A stretch of DNA of 64,000 bases from Didemnitutus sp041906465 (GTDB lineage: Bacteria; Verrucomicrobiota; Verrucomicrobiia; Opitutales; Opitutaceae). Every line of letters starts with the position of its first letter. Position 1 is the first letter of the stretch. The position numbers and the translations under genes were made by a program. The notes under the pieces were generated by a model. It was not told the DNA's origin. It made no database searches and was given only the letters and a program-made list of their open reading frames with translations. The stretch lies in the NCBI GenBank assembly GCA_041906465.1, contig JAYRJE010000002.1, positions 186,001 to 250,000 of the forward strand, given 5' to 3'. Below are positions 45,694 through 53,780 of the stretch, piece after piece.

Positions 45694-47385
45694 ATGGCCA
45701 AGAACGACGAATCCACTCCGAAGATCATCTTCTCGATGCTCGGCGTCTCGAAGAAGATCGAGCGCAAGGAAATCCTCCGCGACATCTCGCTGTCGTTCTT
45801 CTACGGCGCGAAGATCGGCGTGCTCGGCCTCAACGGCTCCGGCAAGTCCTCGCTGATGCGCATCCTCGCCGGCCTGGACAAGGAGTTCGATGGCCACGTG
45901 GCGTTCGAGCCGGGTTACCCGGTCGGCTTTCTGCCGCAGGAGCCGCAGCTCACGCCCGGTGCCACCGTGCGTGCGTGCGTGGAGGAAGGCGTGAAACATC
46001 TCACCGATCTCACCGCCGCCTACGACGCCTCGTGGGACGAGATCGCCGCCGCCGAAGACGACGCGGCGCGCGACGCCATCACCGAGAAACAAGCAAAGCT
46101 CCAGGAGCAGATCGACGCGCTCGGCGCCTGGGACACGGCGCCGATGGTCGAGCAGGCGATGGACGCGCTGCGCTGCCCGCCCCCCGACGCGATCGTCGAC
46201 ACGCTCTCCGGCGGCGAACGCCGCCGTGTCGCGCTCGCGCGGCTGTTGTTGCAGAAGCCTTCGATCCTGCTCCTCGACGAGCCGACCAACCACCTCGATG
46301 CCGAGAGCGTGGGCTGGCTCGAACAGCACCTCGCGCGCTACGAGGGCACGGTGATCGCCGTCACGCACGACCGCTACTTCCTCGACAACGTCGCCGGCTG
46401 GATCCTCGAACTCGACCGCGGCCACGGCATTCCGTGGAAGGGCAACTACTCCGGCTGGCTCGAACAAAAGCAGAAACGCCTCGCGATCGAGCAACGCACC
46501 GAGGACCGCCGCCAGAAGGCGATGGCGCGCGAACTCGAGTGGATTCGCTCGGGCGCGAAGGCGCGGCAGGCCAAAGGTCAGGCGCGCATCAACGCCTACG
46601 AAGCGATGCTCAAGCAGGACGTCGCGGAGCAGGAAAAGAAATTCGAAATCATCATCCCGCCCGGTCCGCGCCTCGGCACACTCGTCGTCGAAGCGCAGGG
46701 GGTCACGAAGGCCTACGGCGACAAGCTCCTCTACGAAAACCTGTCCTTCTCGCTGCCGCCCGGCGGCATCGTCGGCGTGATCGGTCCCAACGGCGCGGGT
46801 AAGACGACGCTCTTCAAGCTCATCACCGCGCTCGAGAAGCCCGACGCGGGCACGTTCCGCATCGGCGAGACGGTGAAGTCGGCCTACGTTGAGCAATCAC
46901 GCGATTCGTTGCAGAACGAGAAGACGATTTGGGAAGTCATCAGCGACGGCCAGGAAATGATGCCGCTCGGCGCGCGCACGGTGAACAGCCGCGCGTATTG
47001 CGCGCAGTTCGGTTTCACCGGCGCGGACCAGCAGAAGAAGGTCGGCGTGCTCTCCGGCGGCGAACGCAACCGCGTGTTGCTCGCGCGCGTGTTGAAGAGC
47101 GGGGCGAATCTCATCCTGCTCGACGAGCCGACGAACGATCTCGACGTGAACTCGATCCGTGCGCTCGAGGAAGGTCTGGAGAACTTTGCCGGCTGCGCGG
47201 TGATCATCTCGCACGACCGCTGGTTCCTCGACCGCATCGCGACGCACATCATGGCGTTCGAGGGCGACAGCTACGTGCACTGGTTTGCGGGCAACTACTC
47301 CAGCTACATGGAGGACTACCACCGCCGGAAGGGCAAGGACGCCGACCAGCCGCACCGCATCAAGTATCGGCGGCTGACGCGGTGA
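45694..47385 (+). CDS. ettA: Energy-dependent translational throttle protein EttA
   Basis: 563 residues from MAKNDES, usual length 555. It is an ABC-F protein with two ATPase domains and no membrane part. The first Walker A is GLNGSGKSS with signature LSGGERRRVALA and LLLDEPTNHLDAESV. The second is GPNGAGKTT with LSGGERNRVLLA and LLDEPTNDLDVNS. The linker with RSGAKARQAKGQARI between them is the P-site tRNA interaction motif of EttA. It binds the ribosomal E site and gates the first peptide bond according to ATP/ADP ratio. Confidence 0.96.
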   Translation: MAKNDESTPKIIFSMLGVSKKIERKEILRDISLSFFYGAKIGVLGLNGSGKSSLMRILAGLDKEFDGHVAFEPGYPVGFLPQEPQLTPGATVRACVEEGVKHLTDLTAAYDASWDEIAAAEDDAARDAITEKQAKLQEQIDALGAWDTAPMVEQAMDALRCPPPDAIVDTLSGGERRRVALARLLLQKPSILLLDEPTNHLDAESVGWLEQHLARYEGTVIAVTHDRYFLDNVAGWILELDRGHGIPWKGNYSGWLEQKQKRLAIEQRTEDRRQKAMARELEWIRSGAKARQAKGQARINAYEAMLKQDVAEQEKKFEIIIPPGPRLGTLVVEAQGVTKAYGDKLLYENLSFSLPPGGIVGVIGPNGAGKTTLFKLITALEKPDAGTFRIGETVKSAYVEQSRDSLQNEKTIWEVISDGQEMMPLGARTVNSRAYCAQFGFTGADQQKKVGVLSGGERNRVLLARVLKSGANLILLDEPTNDLDVNSIRALEEGLENFAGCAVIISHDRWFLDRIATHIMAFEGDSYVHWFAGNYSSYMEDYHRRKGKDADQPHRIKYRRLTR

Positions 47386-47443
47386 GGGGGGGGCCGGCGC
47401 TTCGGGCGAACCACGCTTGGCGGAATCTCGCTGCGCTCGGAAC

Positions 47444-47570
47444 GCCTGCGGCTCAAGCGCGGCTACTGGCTGCGCGGTTCCGAGTCGAAAAGTAGCCGCG
47501 TTGGAGCGCAGCGACAACGTGGCGAGGGGTGCCCATCGCCACGTTGTCGCTGCGAGCGCGTTCCAATAGC
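47444..47570. repeat. REP-like cluster, left of the RAYT gene
   Basis: Contains CCTGCGGCTCAAGCGCGGC (within 47444-47466). Next comes an AGTAGCCGCGTTGGAGCG copy continuing to ACAACGTGG (47491-47522). Then there is a perfect 19-base inverted repeat, 47507-47525 with 47536-47554 (CGCAGCGACAACGTGGCGA). A matching but simpler pair lies on the other side of the transposase at 48105-48193. Confidence 0.85.
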
Positions 47571-47646
47571 TCCACCAGACCTCCGCAAAGTCGCTCTGTC
47601 GTGCATCGAGTTCCGGCAGCTCTGGGACCACCGAGCCCATAAATGG

Positions 47647-48081
47647 TCAATCTTCCGGGCGGCCGACGAGTCCGGCGCGCACCGGATTCTGGCAAATATA
47701 GTGCACGAGGGTCGCGAACGCATCGCGGCCGGACTCCGCGGGGCGGAGCACGCGATCGTGCGCTTGCTTTTGCAATTTGTGTGGGAGGAGCGCTTCATTG
47801 CATTTACGGCGCACGGATCGGCACCAGAGTTGGTGGTCGCTCGCTTCGGTCGGGCCGGCTGAGACAATGTGAAGGTGATCTGGCATCAGGCAGTGGACGG
47901 GAACGACCACGGCATAGTGTTGCGCGTTGTGGTGCAGGAGCGCGCGGAAGTGATCGTGAAAATCAGTCGTCAGCCAGCCGGTCTCGCGGTGCTGGATCGT
48001 CATCGACCAGTGGACAACTACTCGACCGAGGTAGGCCGCGTCCGGGAGGCGCGGAAGATGGCCACGGTCGGCGTTCGGCAT
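47647..48081 (-). CDS. REP-associated tyrosine transposase (RAYT, IS200/IS605-like)
   Basis: 144 residues from MPNADRG; an upstream TTG start lies inside the repeat and was rejected. The Y1-type motifs are present: the HUH metal motif is CLMPDHLHIV (His-x-His as HLH), preceded by TDFHDHFRALLHHNAQHYAVVVP (start TDFHDHF, end YAVVVP) typical of RAYT proteins. The conserved Tyr is in LVHYICQNPVRAGLV. RAYTs nick DNA next to REP hairpins and are domesticated for their spread. The gene has no terminal inverted repeats of its own, and REP-like sequences flank it on both sides. Confidence 0.9.
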   Translation of the reverse strand: MPNADRGHLPRLPDAAYLGRVVVHWSMTIQHRETGWLTTDFHDHFRALLHHNAQHYAVVVPVHCLMPDHLHIVSAGPTEASDHQLWCRSVRRKCNEALLPHKLQKQAHDRVLRPAESGRDAFATLVHYICQNPVRAGLVGRPED

Positions 48082-48104
48082 GTGCGCGAGGAAGCCACGC
48101 TTTC

Positions 48105-48193
48105 GCCTTCGGCTCAAGCGCGGCTACGAGGGAGCGGTGGCGCTCCGAGATTTGCTCGGCAGTAGCCGCGTTGGAGCGAAGCGACAACGTGGC
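48105..48193. repeat. REP-like cluster, right of the RAYT gene
   Basis: CCTTCGGCTCAAGCGCGGC (within 48105-48127) and AGTAGCCGCGTTGGAGCG continuing to ACAACGTGG (48161-48193) repeat the two modules of the left cluster in the same order and orientation. AGCCGCGTTG can pair with CAACGTGGCT (one G-T wobble) to form the REP hairpin. Confidence 0.85.
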
Positions 48194-48239
48194 TGCTCCC
48201 CCGGGGCGTGCTCAAGCAGCGCGGCCGCGCTGTCGTCGC

Positions 48240-50534
48240 TCAGTTCTCCATCAGCGTCGCCGCTTCGTTCACGAGTTCGACGAACTCGGCGCGGTAGCCG
48301 CCGGGGTCGTCGCTCGTGCCTTCGCGGGCCCAGTGCGCGATCTCGGGGAGCTTCACTTCGCCGCGGAAGGGCGAGTTCTTGAGCGTCATGCCGAACGACG
48401 CCACGGCCGCGGCGAACTTGAAGTCCGCGCTCGCGTCCGCGAATTCCTTGCCGGTGTCGCGCAGCGGGAACTCGAGCTTCGAACTCACGTCGCCGGTCGG
48501 CTCCTTGTAGCGAACCTTCAGCGTCAGCAGCTCGCCGCTGGTGCTTGCGGCGGTCCGTGCCGCGCGATCGTCCGTCTTCTGGTATTTCAGCGCGTCGACC
48601 GAGTTGGCCTCCGGCAGCGGCACGCCGACGGGGATGACTTCGTAGAGCGCCGTGACGGTGTGGCCGGCGCCGATCTCGCCGGCGTCGATCTTGTCGTTGT
48701 TGAAGTCTTCCTTCCGCATCAGCCGGTTTTCGTAGCCGATGAGGCGGTAGGCCTGCGCGACGGCGGGGTTGAACTCGACCTGGAGCTTCACGTCCTTCGC
48801 GATCGTCACGAGCGTGCCGCCGGCCTGTTCGACGAGCGTCTTCTTCACCTCCGCGAGCGTGTCGATGTAGGCGTAGTTGCCGTTGCCCTTGTCGGCCAGC
48901 TGCTCGAGCGTGCTGTCCTTGAGGTTGCCCATGCCGAAGCCGAGCACGCTGAGGAACACGTGGCTCTTCGCCTTCTCCTCGATGAGCGCGGTCAACTCGC
49001 CTTCGCTCGACACGCCGACGTTGAAGTCGCCGTCGGTCGCGAGCACGACGCGGTTGACGCCGCTGCTGATGAAGTTGGCCTTGGCGATGTCGTAGGCGAG
49101 CTGAATGCCGGCCGCGCCGTTGGTCGAGCCGTCGGCGCGCAATGCGTCGATCGCGCCGAGGATCTTCGCCTTCTCACGCACCGGCGTCGAGGGCAGCGCC
49201 ATGCCCGAGGCGCCGGCGTAGACGACGATCGCGACGCGGTCGTCGGCGCGGAGTTTTTCGACGAGCATCCGCAACGACTGCTGCACGAGCGGAAGCTTGT
49301 TCGGCTGGTTCATCGAGCCGGACACGTCGAGGAGGAAGACGAGATTCGCGGATGGCCGTGCGGCGTCGCTGACTTCGCGGCCTTTCAGACCGATGCGCAC
49401 GAGCCGGTGGTCGGGCGCCCAAGGGGCGCTGGCGACTTCCATATGCGCGGCGAAGGGCGCGCCGCCGGCGGGCGGCGCGTAGCGATACGGGAAATAATTC
49501 ACGAGCTCCTCGATGCGCACGGCCGCGGGCGGCGGCAGGCGCTTGCCGCGGAGGAAGCGCCGGACGTTCGCGTAGGAGGCGGTGTCGACGTCCACCGAGA
49601 ACGTGGAGAGCGGATTCTGCGTGACGGTGAGGAACGGGTTTTCCGGCGTGCGGGCGTAGCCTTCGGTGTTGGCGGGCTCCGTTTGCGGGAGGTTCACCGC
49701 GGAGGCGCTCAGCGTTTGTCCGAGCGAGCTGCGCATTCGGGGAGCCCGCGCGACCCCGGTGACGTTGGGCCCCGAATAACCATAAGTCTGCGCGAACGCG
49801 GGGACGGGAGCCGGTGCACCTGCGACGGCCGGCGCGCTGGCGGGAGCCGGCGCGACTTGGAAGGAATCGAGTTTCAGGATGGCGTCCTGGGCGGCCGGCA
49901 CCTGGCTCGCCGCCACTTCCAATGGCGGGGGCGGAGCCGACGGCAGCGCGAGCGTTACGGAAAACTCCTGCCGGCGCTTGGCGTCGTTCTCGGCGCGTTT
50001 CACGATTTCGTCGCGCCGTGCCTCTTCCGCCTGCGCGCTGGCAGCCTTCGCGCGCAAGCCGCTCGCCATCGCCTCGTTCATCTCGATGTAGCGCTTCTGC
50101 TCTTTCGCCTGATACTCGGCGGAGGTGAAGAACATCACCGCGAAGCACGCGGCGGCGAGGCTCGCCGTCATGTAGTAGAGCGCGGGAAAGCTGAGCAGCT
50201 TGTTGCGCTTCTTCCGGTATTCGTCGACCGCTGGTGCGGACGTGGATGCCGGACCGCCGTCGAGCACGCGCCAGTCTTTACCGGCAATGATCGCGGCGGC
50301 GGCGAGCGGTTTCTGCGCTGCGTTCGTGATCTCGCCCGCGCTCGCGAATTCCGGTTCGTCGGCCAGTGCGGTGCCGAGCAACGCGGCGGTGGCGCGGATT
50401 TCTTCCACGGCTTTCTGCGCTTCGGGTTGCAGACGCAGCCACTGTTCAAACTCGGCGCGTTCGGCCGGGTCCATCTCGCCGAGGGCGTAGGCCGTCAGGC
50501 GCGGGTCTTCGGGATCGAATTTCGAAATGTTCAT
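48240..50534 (-). CDS. YfbK-like von Willebrand A domain protein with anti-sigma-like N-terminus
   Basis: 764 residues. The N-terminus (DPRLTAYALGEMDPAERAEFEQWL) resembles the cytoplasmic arm of anti-sigma factors but lacks Cys/His zinc ligands. One membrane helix lies near 128-150 (YYMTASLAAACFAVMFF). After an Ala/Pro linker comes the YfbK module: PLSTFSVDVDTASYANVRRF, NYFPYRY, then a VWA domain with MIDAS DVSGSMNQPNK and TDGDFNVG. A DUF3520-type C-terminus closes it (GELLTLKVRYKEPTG, SPFRGEV). The VWA part is probably periplasmic. It follows the ECF sigma gene by 24 bases, so it is likely its membrane partner. Confidence 0.92.
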   Translation of the reverse strand: MNISKFDPEDPRLTAYALGEMDPAERAEFEQWLRLQPEAQKAVEEIRATAALLGTALADEPEFASAGEITNAAQKPLAAAAIIAGKDWRVLDGGPASTSAPAVDEYRKKRNKLLSFPALYYMTASLAAACFAVMFFTSAEYQAKEQKRYIEMNEAMASGLRAKAASAQAEEARRDEIVKRAENDAKRRQEFSVTLALPSAPPPPLEVAASQVPAAQDAILKLDSFQVAPAPASAPAVAGAPAPVPAFAQTYGYSGPNVTGVARAPRMRSSLGQTLSASAVNLPQTEPANTEGYARTPENPFLTVTQNPLSTFSVDVDTASYANVRRFLRGKRLPPPAAVRIEELVNYFPYRYAPPAGGAPFAAHMEVASAPWAPDHRLVRIGLKGREVSDAARPSANLVFLLDVSGSMNQPNKLPLVQQSLRMLVEKLRADDRVAIVVYAGASGMALPSTPVREKAKILGAIDALRADGSTNGAAGIQLAYDIAKANFISSGVNRVVLATDGDFNVGVSSEGELTALIEEKAKSHVFLSVLGFGMGNLKDSTLEQLADKGNGNYAYIDTLAEVKKTLVEQAGGTLVTIAKDVKLQVEFNPAVAQAYRLIGYENRLMRKEDFNNDKIDAGEIGAGHTVTALYEVIPVGVPLPEANSVDALKYQKTDDRAARTAASTSGELLTLKVRYKEPTGDVSSKLEFPLRDTGKEFADASADFKFAAAVASFGMTLKNSPFRGEVKLPEIAHWAREGTSDDPGGYRAEFVELVNEAATLMEN

Positions 50535-50558
50535 CGTGTTACCTTTCTGGCGGCGGCC

Positions 50559-51098
50559 TCACTCGGCCTGCGCTGCCATCTCCTTTCGCAGCCGCGCGAC
50601 GGCGGTGTGCAGGATGAAGCCGACATTCGTCACGGACAGCGACGTGATGCGGCTGATTTCCTTGTAGCTAAAACCGTTTTGGAACTTGAGGCGCACGACC
50701 TCCTGCTGGTTGCGCGGGAGGCGTTCGATCAGTTTCAGCACGGCGGCCTGGGTCTCGGCGCGTTCGGCGCCGGCGCCCGGCAGCGGCTCGGGCGCGCGGA
50801 GGCGCTCGGCCTGGCCTTCTTCGAAGAGTTTCATGCGACCCTCCTTGCGCAGCACGTCGAGCGTGCGGTGGCGGCAAACCGTGAAGAGCCACTCGGCCAG
50901 GTGCCCGTCGATCTCGGCGGGTTTTTGGGCGAGCAGCTTGACGAACGTATCCTGCACGACGTCGCGGGCGCGATCGGCGTCTCCGTGCAGGAGTCGGGTG
51001 GCGTAGCGCAGCAATGGCGCTTGATGGCGCGCGACCGCCGCTTCCACAAAGGCATGGCTTTCATTGGTATTTTCGGGGGTGTTCACGTCACCTGCCAT
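50559..51098 (-). CDS. ECF sigma factor paired with the VWA protein
   Basis: 179 residues from MAGDVNT; a GTG further upstream is less likely. Region 2: RYATRLLHGDADRARDVVQDTFVKLLAQ and EWLFTVCRHRTLDVLRKEG (shown by key parts DVVQDTFVKLL and CRHRTLDVLR). Region 4: RLPRNQQEVVRLKFQNGFSYKEIS with the HTH ITSLSVTNVGFILHTAVARL. The VWA/anti-sigma-like gene starts 24 bases downstream on the same transcript. A signal sensed by the VWA protein could release the sigma factor; this is inference. Confidence 0.94.
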   Translation of the reverse strand: MAGDVNTPENTNESHAFVEAAVARHQAPLLRYATRLLHGDADRARDVVQDTFVKLLAQKPAEIDGHLAEWLFTVCRHRTLDVLRKEGRMKLFEEGQAERLRAPEPLPGAGAERAETQAAVLKLIERLPRNQQEVVRLKFQNGFSYKEISRITSLSVTNVGFILHTAVARLRKEMAAQAE

Positions 51099-51216
51099 GC
51101 TCGACGCGCGAGCCTGCGTTTTCTTAGGCACGAAACCAGAGAAATTTATCCGCTATGCTTCCGCTCGGCGTTTGGCGAAAGTCTCACGGGCTCCGCTCCG
51201 CTACCAGACGGCGGAC

Positions 51217-53697
51217 TTAGCGCCCCGCGGCGGCGCGACGCGCCTGTTCGATGAGGGCGAGCAACTCCGCGCGATAACCGCCGAGGTCTTCTCCGACTGC
51301 CGCGTGCGCCCAGTGCGCGATCTCTTCGAGTTGCGGCGCTCCGTTCTCCGCCCCGGCCTGCAACGCCTCACCGAAAGCCGCGGTCGCGGCCGCGAAACGG
51401 AAATCGACACTCGCTGCGGCAAAAGCGGTGCGACCAACACGCCCCGGCCAAACTCCGTAATACGGGGTTGAGCCGCGCGATTCGTCGGCGGCGAAACCTA
51501 CGGCGCGCACGCGGACGTCGGAAGTTTCGCCCGCACTTTCCGCCACCGGCTCGATCTCGAACACGGCCGAGAGCACCTCGCCCGGCAACACGCGCTCGCG
51601 CGCGGCGAAGGTCACTTCGGCCCCCGGGCCGGCAGAGCGCATCTCGCCATCGCCGAGTTGCCGGAAGCGCGCGACGCGCGCCGGATCGAACTCCACCGTC
51701 GCTTCCAGTTTCTCCGCGACCGGAGCGAAGAGAGCGTCGAGTTGTGAGACCAGGGCCTGCTCGGCCTCGGCCATGGTGTTGACGTAGCCGCTGCCCCCGC
51801 GGGCGCGCGCAGCGAGCGCTTCGAGGCGGGCATCGATGCGATTCGGTCGTCCGAAGCCGAAAATCGCGAGTCGAACCCGGGCGTCGCGATGCCGGTCGAT
51901 CAGCGCCCCCAACTCGGCCTCGCTCGTTTCGCCCATGTTGAAATCACCGTCGGTGCAAAGGATCACCACGTGTTCGCCGCCAACCGCGCGATCGCTCGCC
52001 GCCAGGCGAAAGGCTTCGCGCAGGCCCGCGCCGCCGTTGGTGCGACCTTTGGCTTCGAGGCTGTTGATGGCGTCGCGCACGGCGCGCTCGTCGGTGAGTG
52101 CGGCGGGTGGCAACAAAACGCGCGAGTCGCCGGCGTAGGTCACGATGCCGATGCGATCCTGCGGCTGCAGGCGGCGCAGCAGGCCCGCCACGGCGGCTTG
52201 CACGAGCGGGAGGCGGTTCGGCGCATCCATGGAGCCGGACGCATCGAGCAGGAGAATCACGGTGGCGCGGGCGCGCGTCGCCGGCACGTGCTCGCGGGCG
52301 CGTAGCGCGACGCGCACCAGCCGGCGTTCCGGGTGCCACGGCGACTCGCTCGATTCGATCTGCGCGGTGAAGGCGGGCGAATTCGAGCGCGGGGCGCGGG
52401 CGGCGGGCGGCACGGCGGCGAGCAAGGCCGCGACGTTGACCTCGTGGCGTTCGGGCCAGCGCGACGCGCCGAGTGCCTTGCGCAACGCGGCGATCGGTGC
52501 GGTGTCGACGTGGTCGGCGAGCAAGCGGGAGGCGGTCTCCGCGCGCTCCGTCGGCGCTTCGCGCGGCTGGGCTTGTTCGCGCGCGACCGGTCCGGTTTCA
52601 CCCCGCGGAGGTGCGGCGGGGGCGCGGAGCGACGTGCCGGCTGAAGCGGCGGGCGGCGCGGTGTGCTCGGCGGTATGTTCCGCGGTGGCGTCGGAGGCAG
52701 GGTCGAACGTCGCGTGCAGAGGGGCTCCGGTCGAGGGCGCCGTCCCGGTGGCGCGGGCGGGGCTGGCGGCGCTGCGCGTTGACGTCGCTGCGGGCTGCGG
52801 AGTTGCGCGCGCCGTGATCGGGTGGCTCGCGCGGGCGGCATCGTTCGTGGTTTCGGAGTTCGGGCGGACCGCCGATGGCGGGGCTTCTCCGGGCGCGTGC
52901 CGGACCGCGACGCGCGCCTGGCCGCGAGCAGACGCGGAGACGGTTTCCGTTGCGGGCGCGGCTTCACGGTTGAGCCAGGCAACGGTTGCGCCGACCAGCA
53001 CGACGGCGCCGACCGCGGCGACGATCCAGCGCGTTCTACGGCGGCGCACGGTGCGTTGGCGCGGGCGAAAAGCCTCCGGGCCGCGGGCGAGCACCTGGCG
53101 GGTGACTTCGATGGTCAGACGTAGTTCGGCCACACGGGTGCGGGTGTCGGGCGATTCGCCCGCGAGGCGATCGCCGCTCGCGCCCTCGAGCGCGAGTTGC
53201 ACCGTGCGCGCGTCGTCGTGGCCGCTGCCGGTGAGCCGGCTGAGGGCGGTATGCAGCAGTTGCGCGGCGGTGGAGGCGGGCAACTCGGTGATCTCGGCGA
53301 TTTCGTCGAAGTCGAACCGATGGTGTAGATGCAGTCGGACCATTTCCTGTTGCTTGGCCGTGAGGCGGCGAAAGCGTGCGGCCGTGCGCGTGCTCGGGTC
53401 CGGGGAGTCCTCGGCGGCTGCGTCGTCGCGATCGGATTCGGTCACGGAGATCCCGGCGCCGCGTTGTTCGGCGATGACGTGGTGGCGAGCGCCGGCGAAG
53501 ACGTATTCGCGCGGAATCTCGTCGGCCACGCCCGGCGGCGGCATCCACTCGCGCCAGAAGGAAGCCAGCGATTTCGCGGCGCGCGCGTCGTCGCCGTCCC
53601 ATAATTCGCGGACATAGCTCCGCACTTCAGTCGCGTGCCGGCTTTGCAGCTCGGCGACGACTGCGGACGTGGCGGGTGATCTGGCGGAGGCGCTCAA
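51217..53697 (-). CDS. Fusion of degenerate ECF sigma factor, membrane helix and YfbK-like VWA domain
   Basis: 826 residues from a TTG at 53697 (a stop lies just before; a GTG at codon 25 is the alternative). Residues about 20-80 resemble a decayed sigma region 2 (HATEVRSYVRELWDGDDAR, then AGARHHVIAEQR). Residues 109-155 are a clear region 4 (RRLTAKQQEMVRLHLHHRFD, then HTH EITELPASTAAQLLHTALSRL by its ends). A membrane helix spans 224-242. After a 200-residue Ala/Pro/Thr linker come VWA with MIDAS DASGSM (485-490), TDGDFNMG, and a DUF3520-type end. It repeats, as one polypeptide, the sigma plus VWA pair encoded next to it. Confidence 0.85.
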   Translation of the reverse strand: MSASARSPATSAVVAELQSRHATEVRSYVRELWDGDDARAAKSLASFWREWMPPPGVADEIPREYVFAGARHHVIAEQRGAGISVTESDRDDAAAEDSPDPSTRTAARFRRLTAKQQEMVRLHLHHRFDFDEIAEITELPASTAAQLLHTALSRLTGSGHDDARTVQLALEGASGDRLAGESPDTRTRVAELRLTIEVTRQVLARGPEAFRPRQRTVRRRRTRWIVAAVGAVVLVGATVAWLNREAAPATETVSASARGQARVAVRHAPGEAPPSAVRPNSETTNDAARASHPITARATPQPAATSTRSAASPARATGTAPSTGAPLHATFDPASDATAEHTAEHTAPPAASAGTSLRAPAAPPRGETGPVAREQAQPREAPTERAETASRLLADHVDTAPIAALRKALGASRWPERHEVNVAALLAAVPPAARAPRSNSPAFTAQIESSESPWHPERRLVRVALRAREHVPATRARATVILLLDASGSMDAPNRLPLVQAAVAGLLRRLQPQDRIGIVTYAGDSRVLLPPAALTDERAVRDAINSLEAKGRTNGGAGLREAFRLAASDRAVGGEHVVILCTDGDFNMGETSEAELGALIDRHRDARVRLAIFGFGRPNRIDARLEALAARARGGSGYVNTMAEAEQALVSQLDALFAPVAEKLEATVEFDPARVARFRQLGDGEMRSAGPGAEVTFAARERVLPGEVLSAVFEIEPVAESAGETSDVRVRAVGFAADESRGSTPYYGVWPGRVGRTAFAAASVDFRFAAATAAFGEALQAGAENGAPQLEEIAHWAHAAVGEDLGGYRAELLALIEQARRAAAGR

Positions 53698-53780
53698 TCA
53701 GGGCTCCGTCTTCCTTATCGGCACGGGCCGGAAAAATTTCAGTGCCTTGCGCGGGGCGCGGGGGCGTGCATGTTGCGGCC

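Noticed and set aside
47444..48193. Spaced repeats that could look like a CRISPR array
   Set aside because: Only two copies per module, irregular spacing and a transposase in between; REP/RAYT explains them.
47643..51254. A 1203-codon plus-strand open frame
   Set aside because: Antisense of the RAYT, VWA and sigma genes, all of which have clear motifs on the minus strand.
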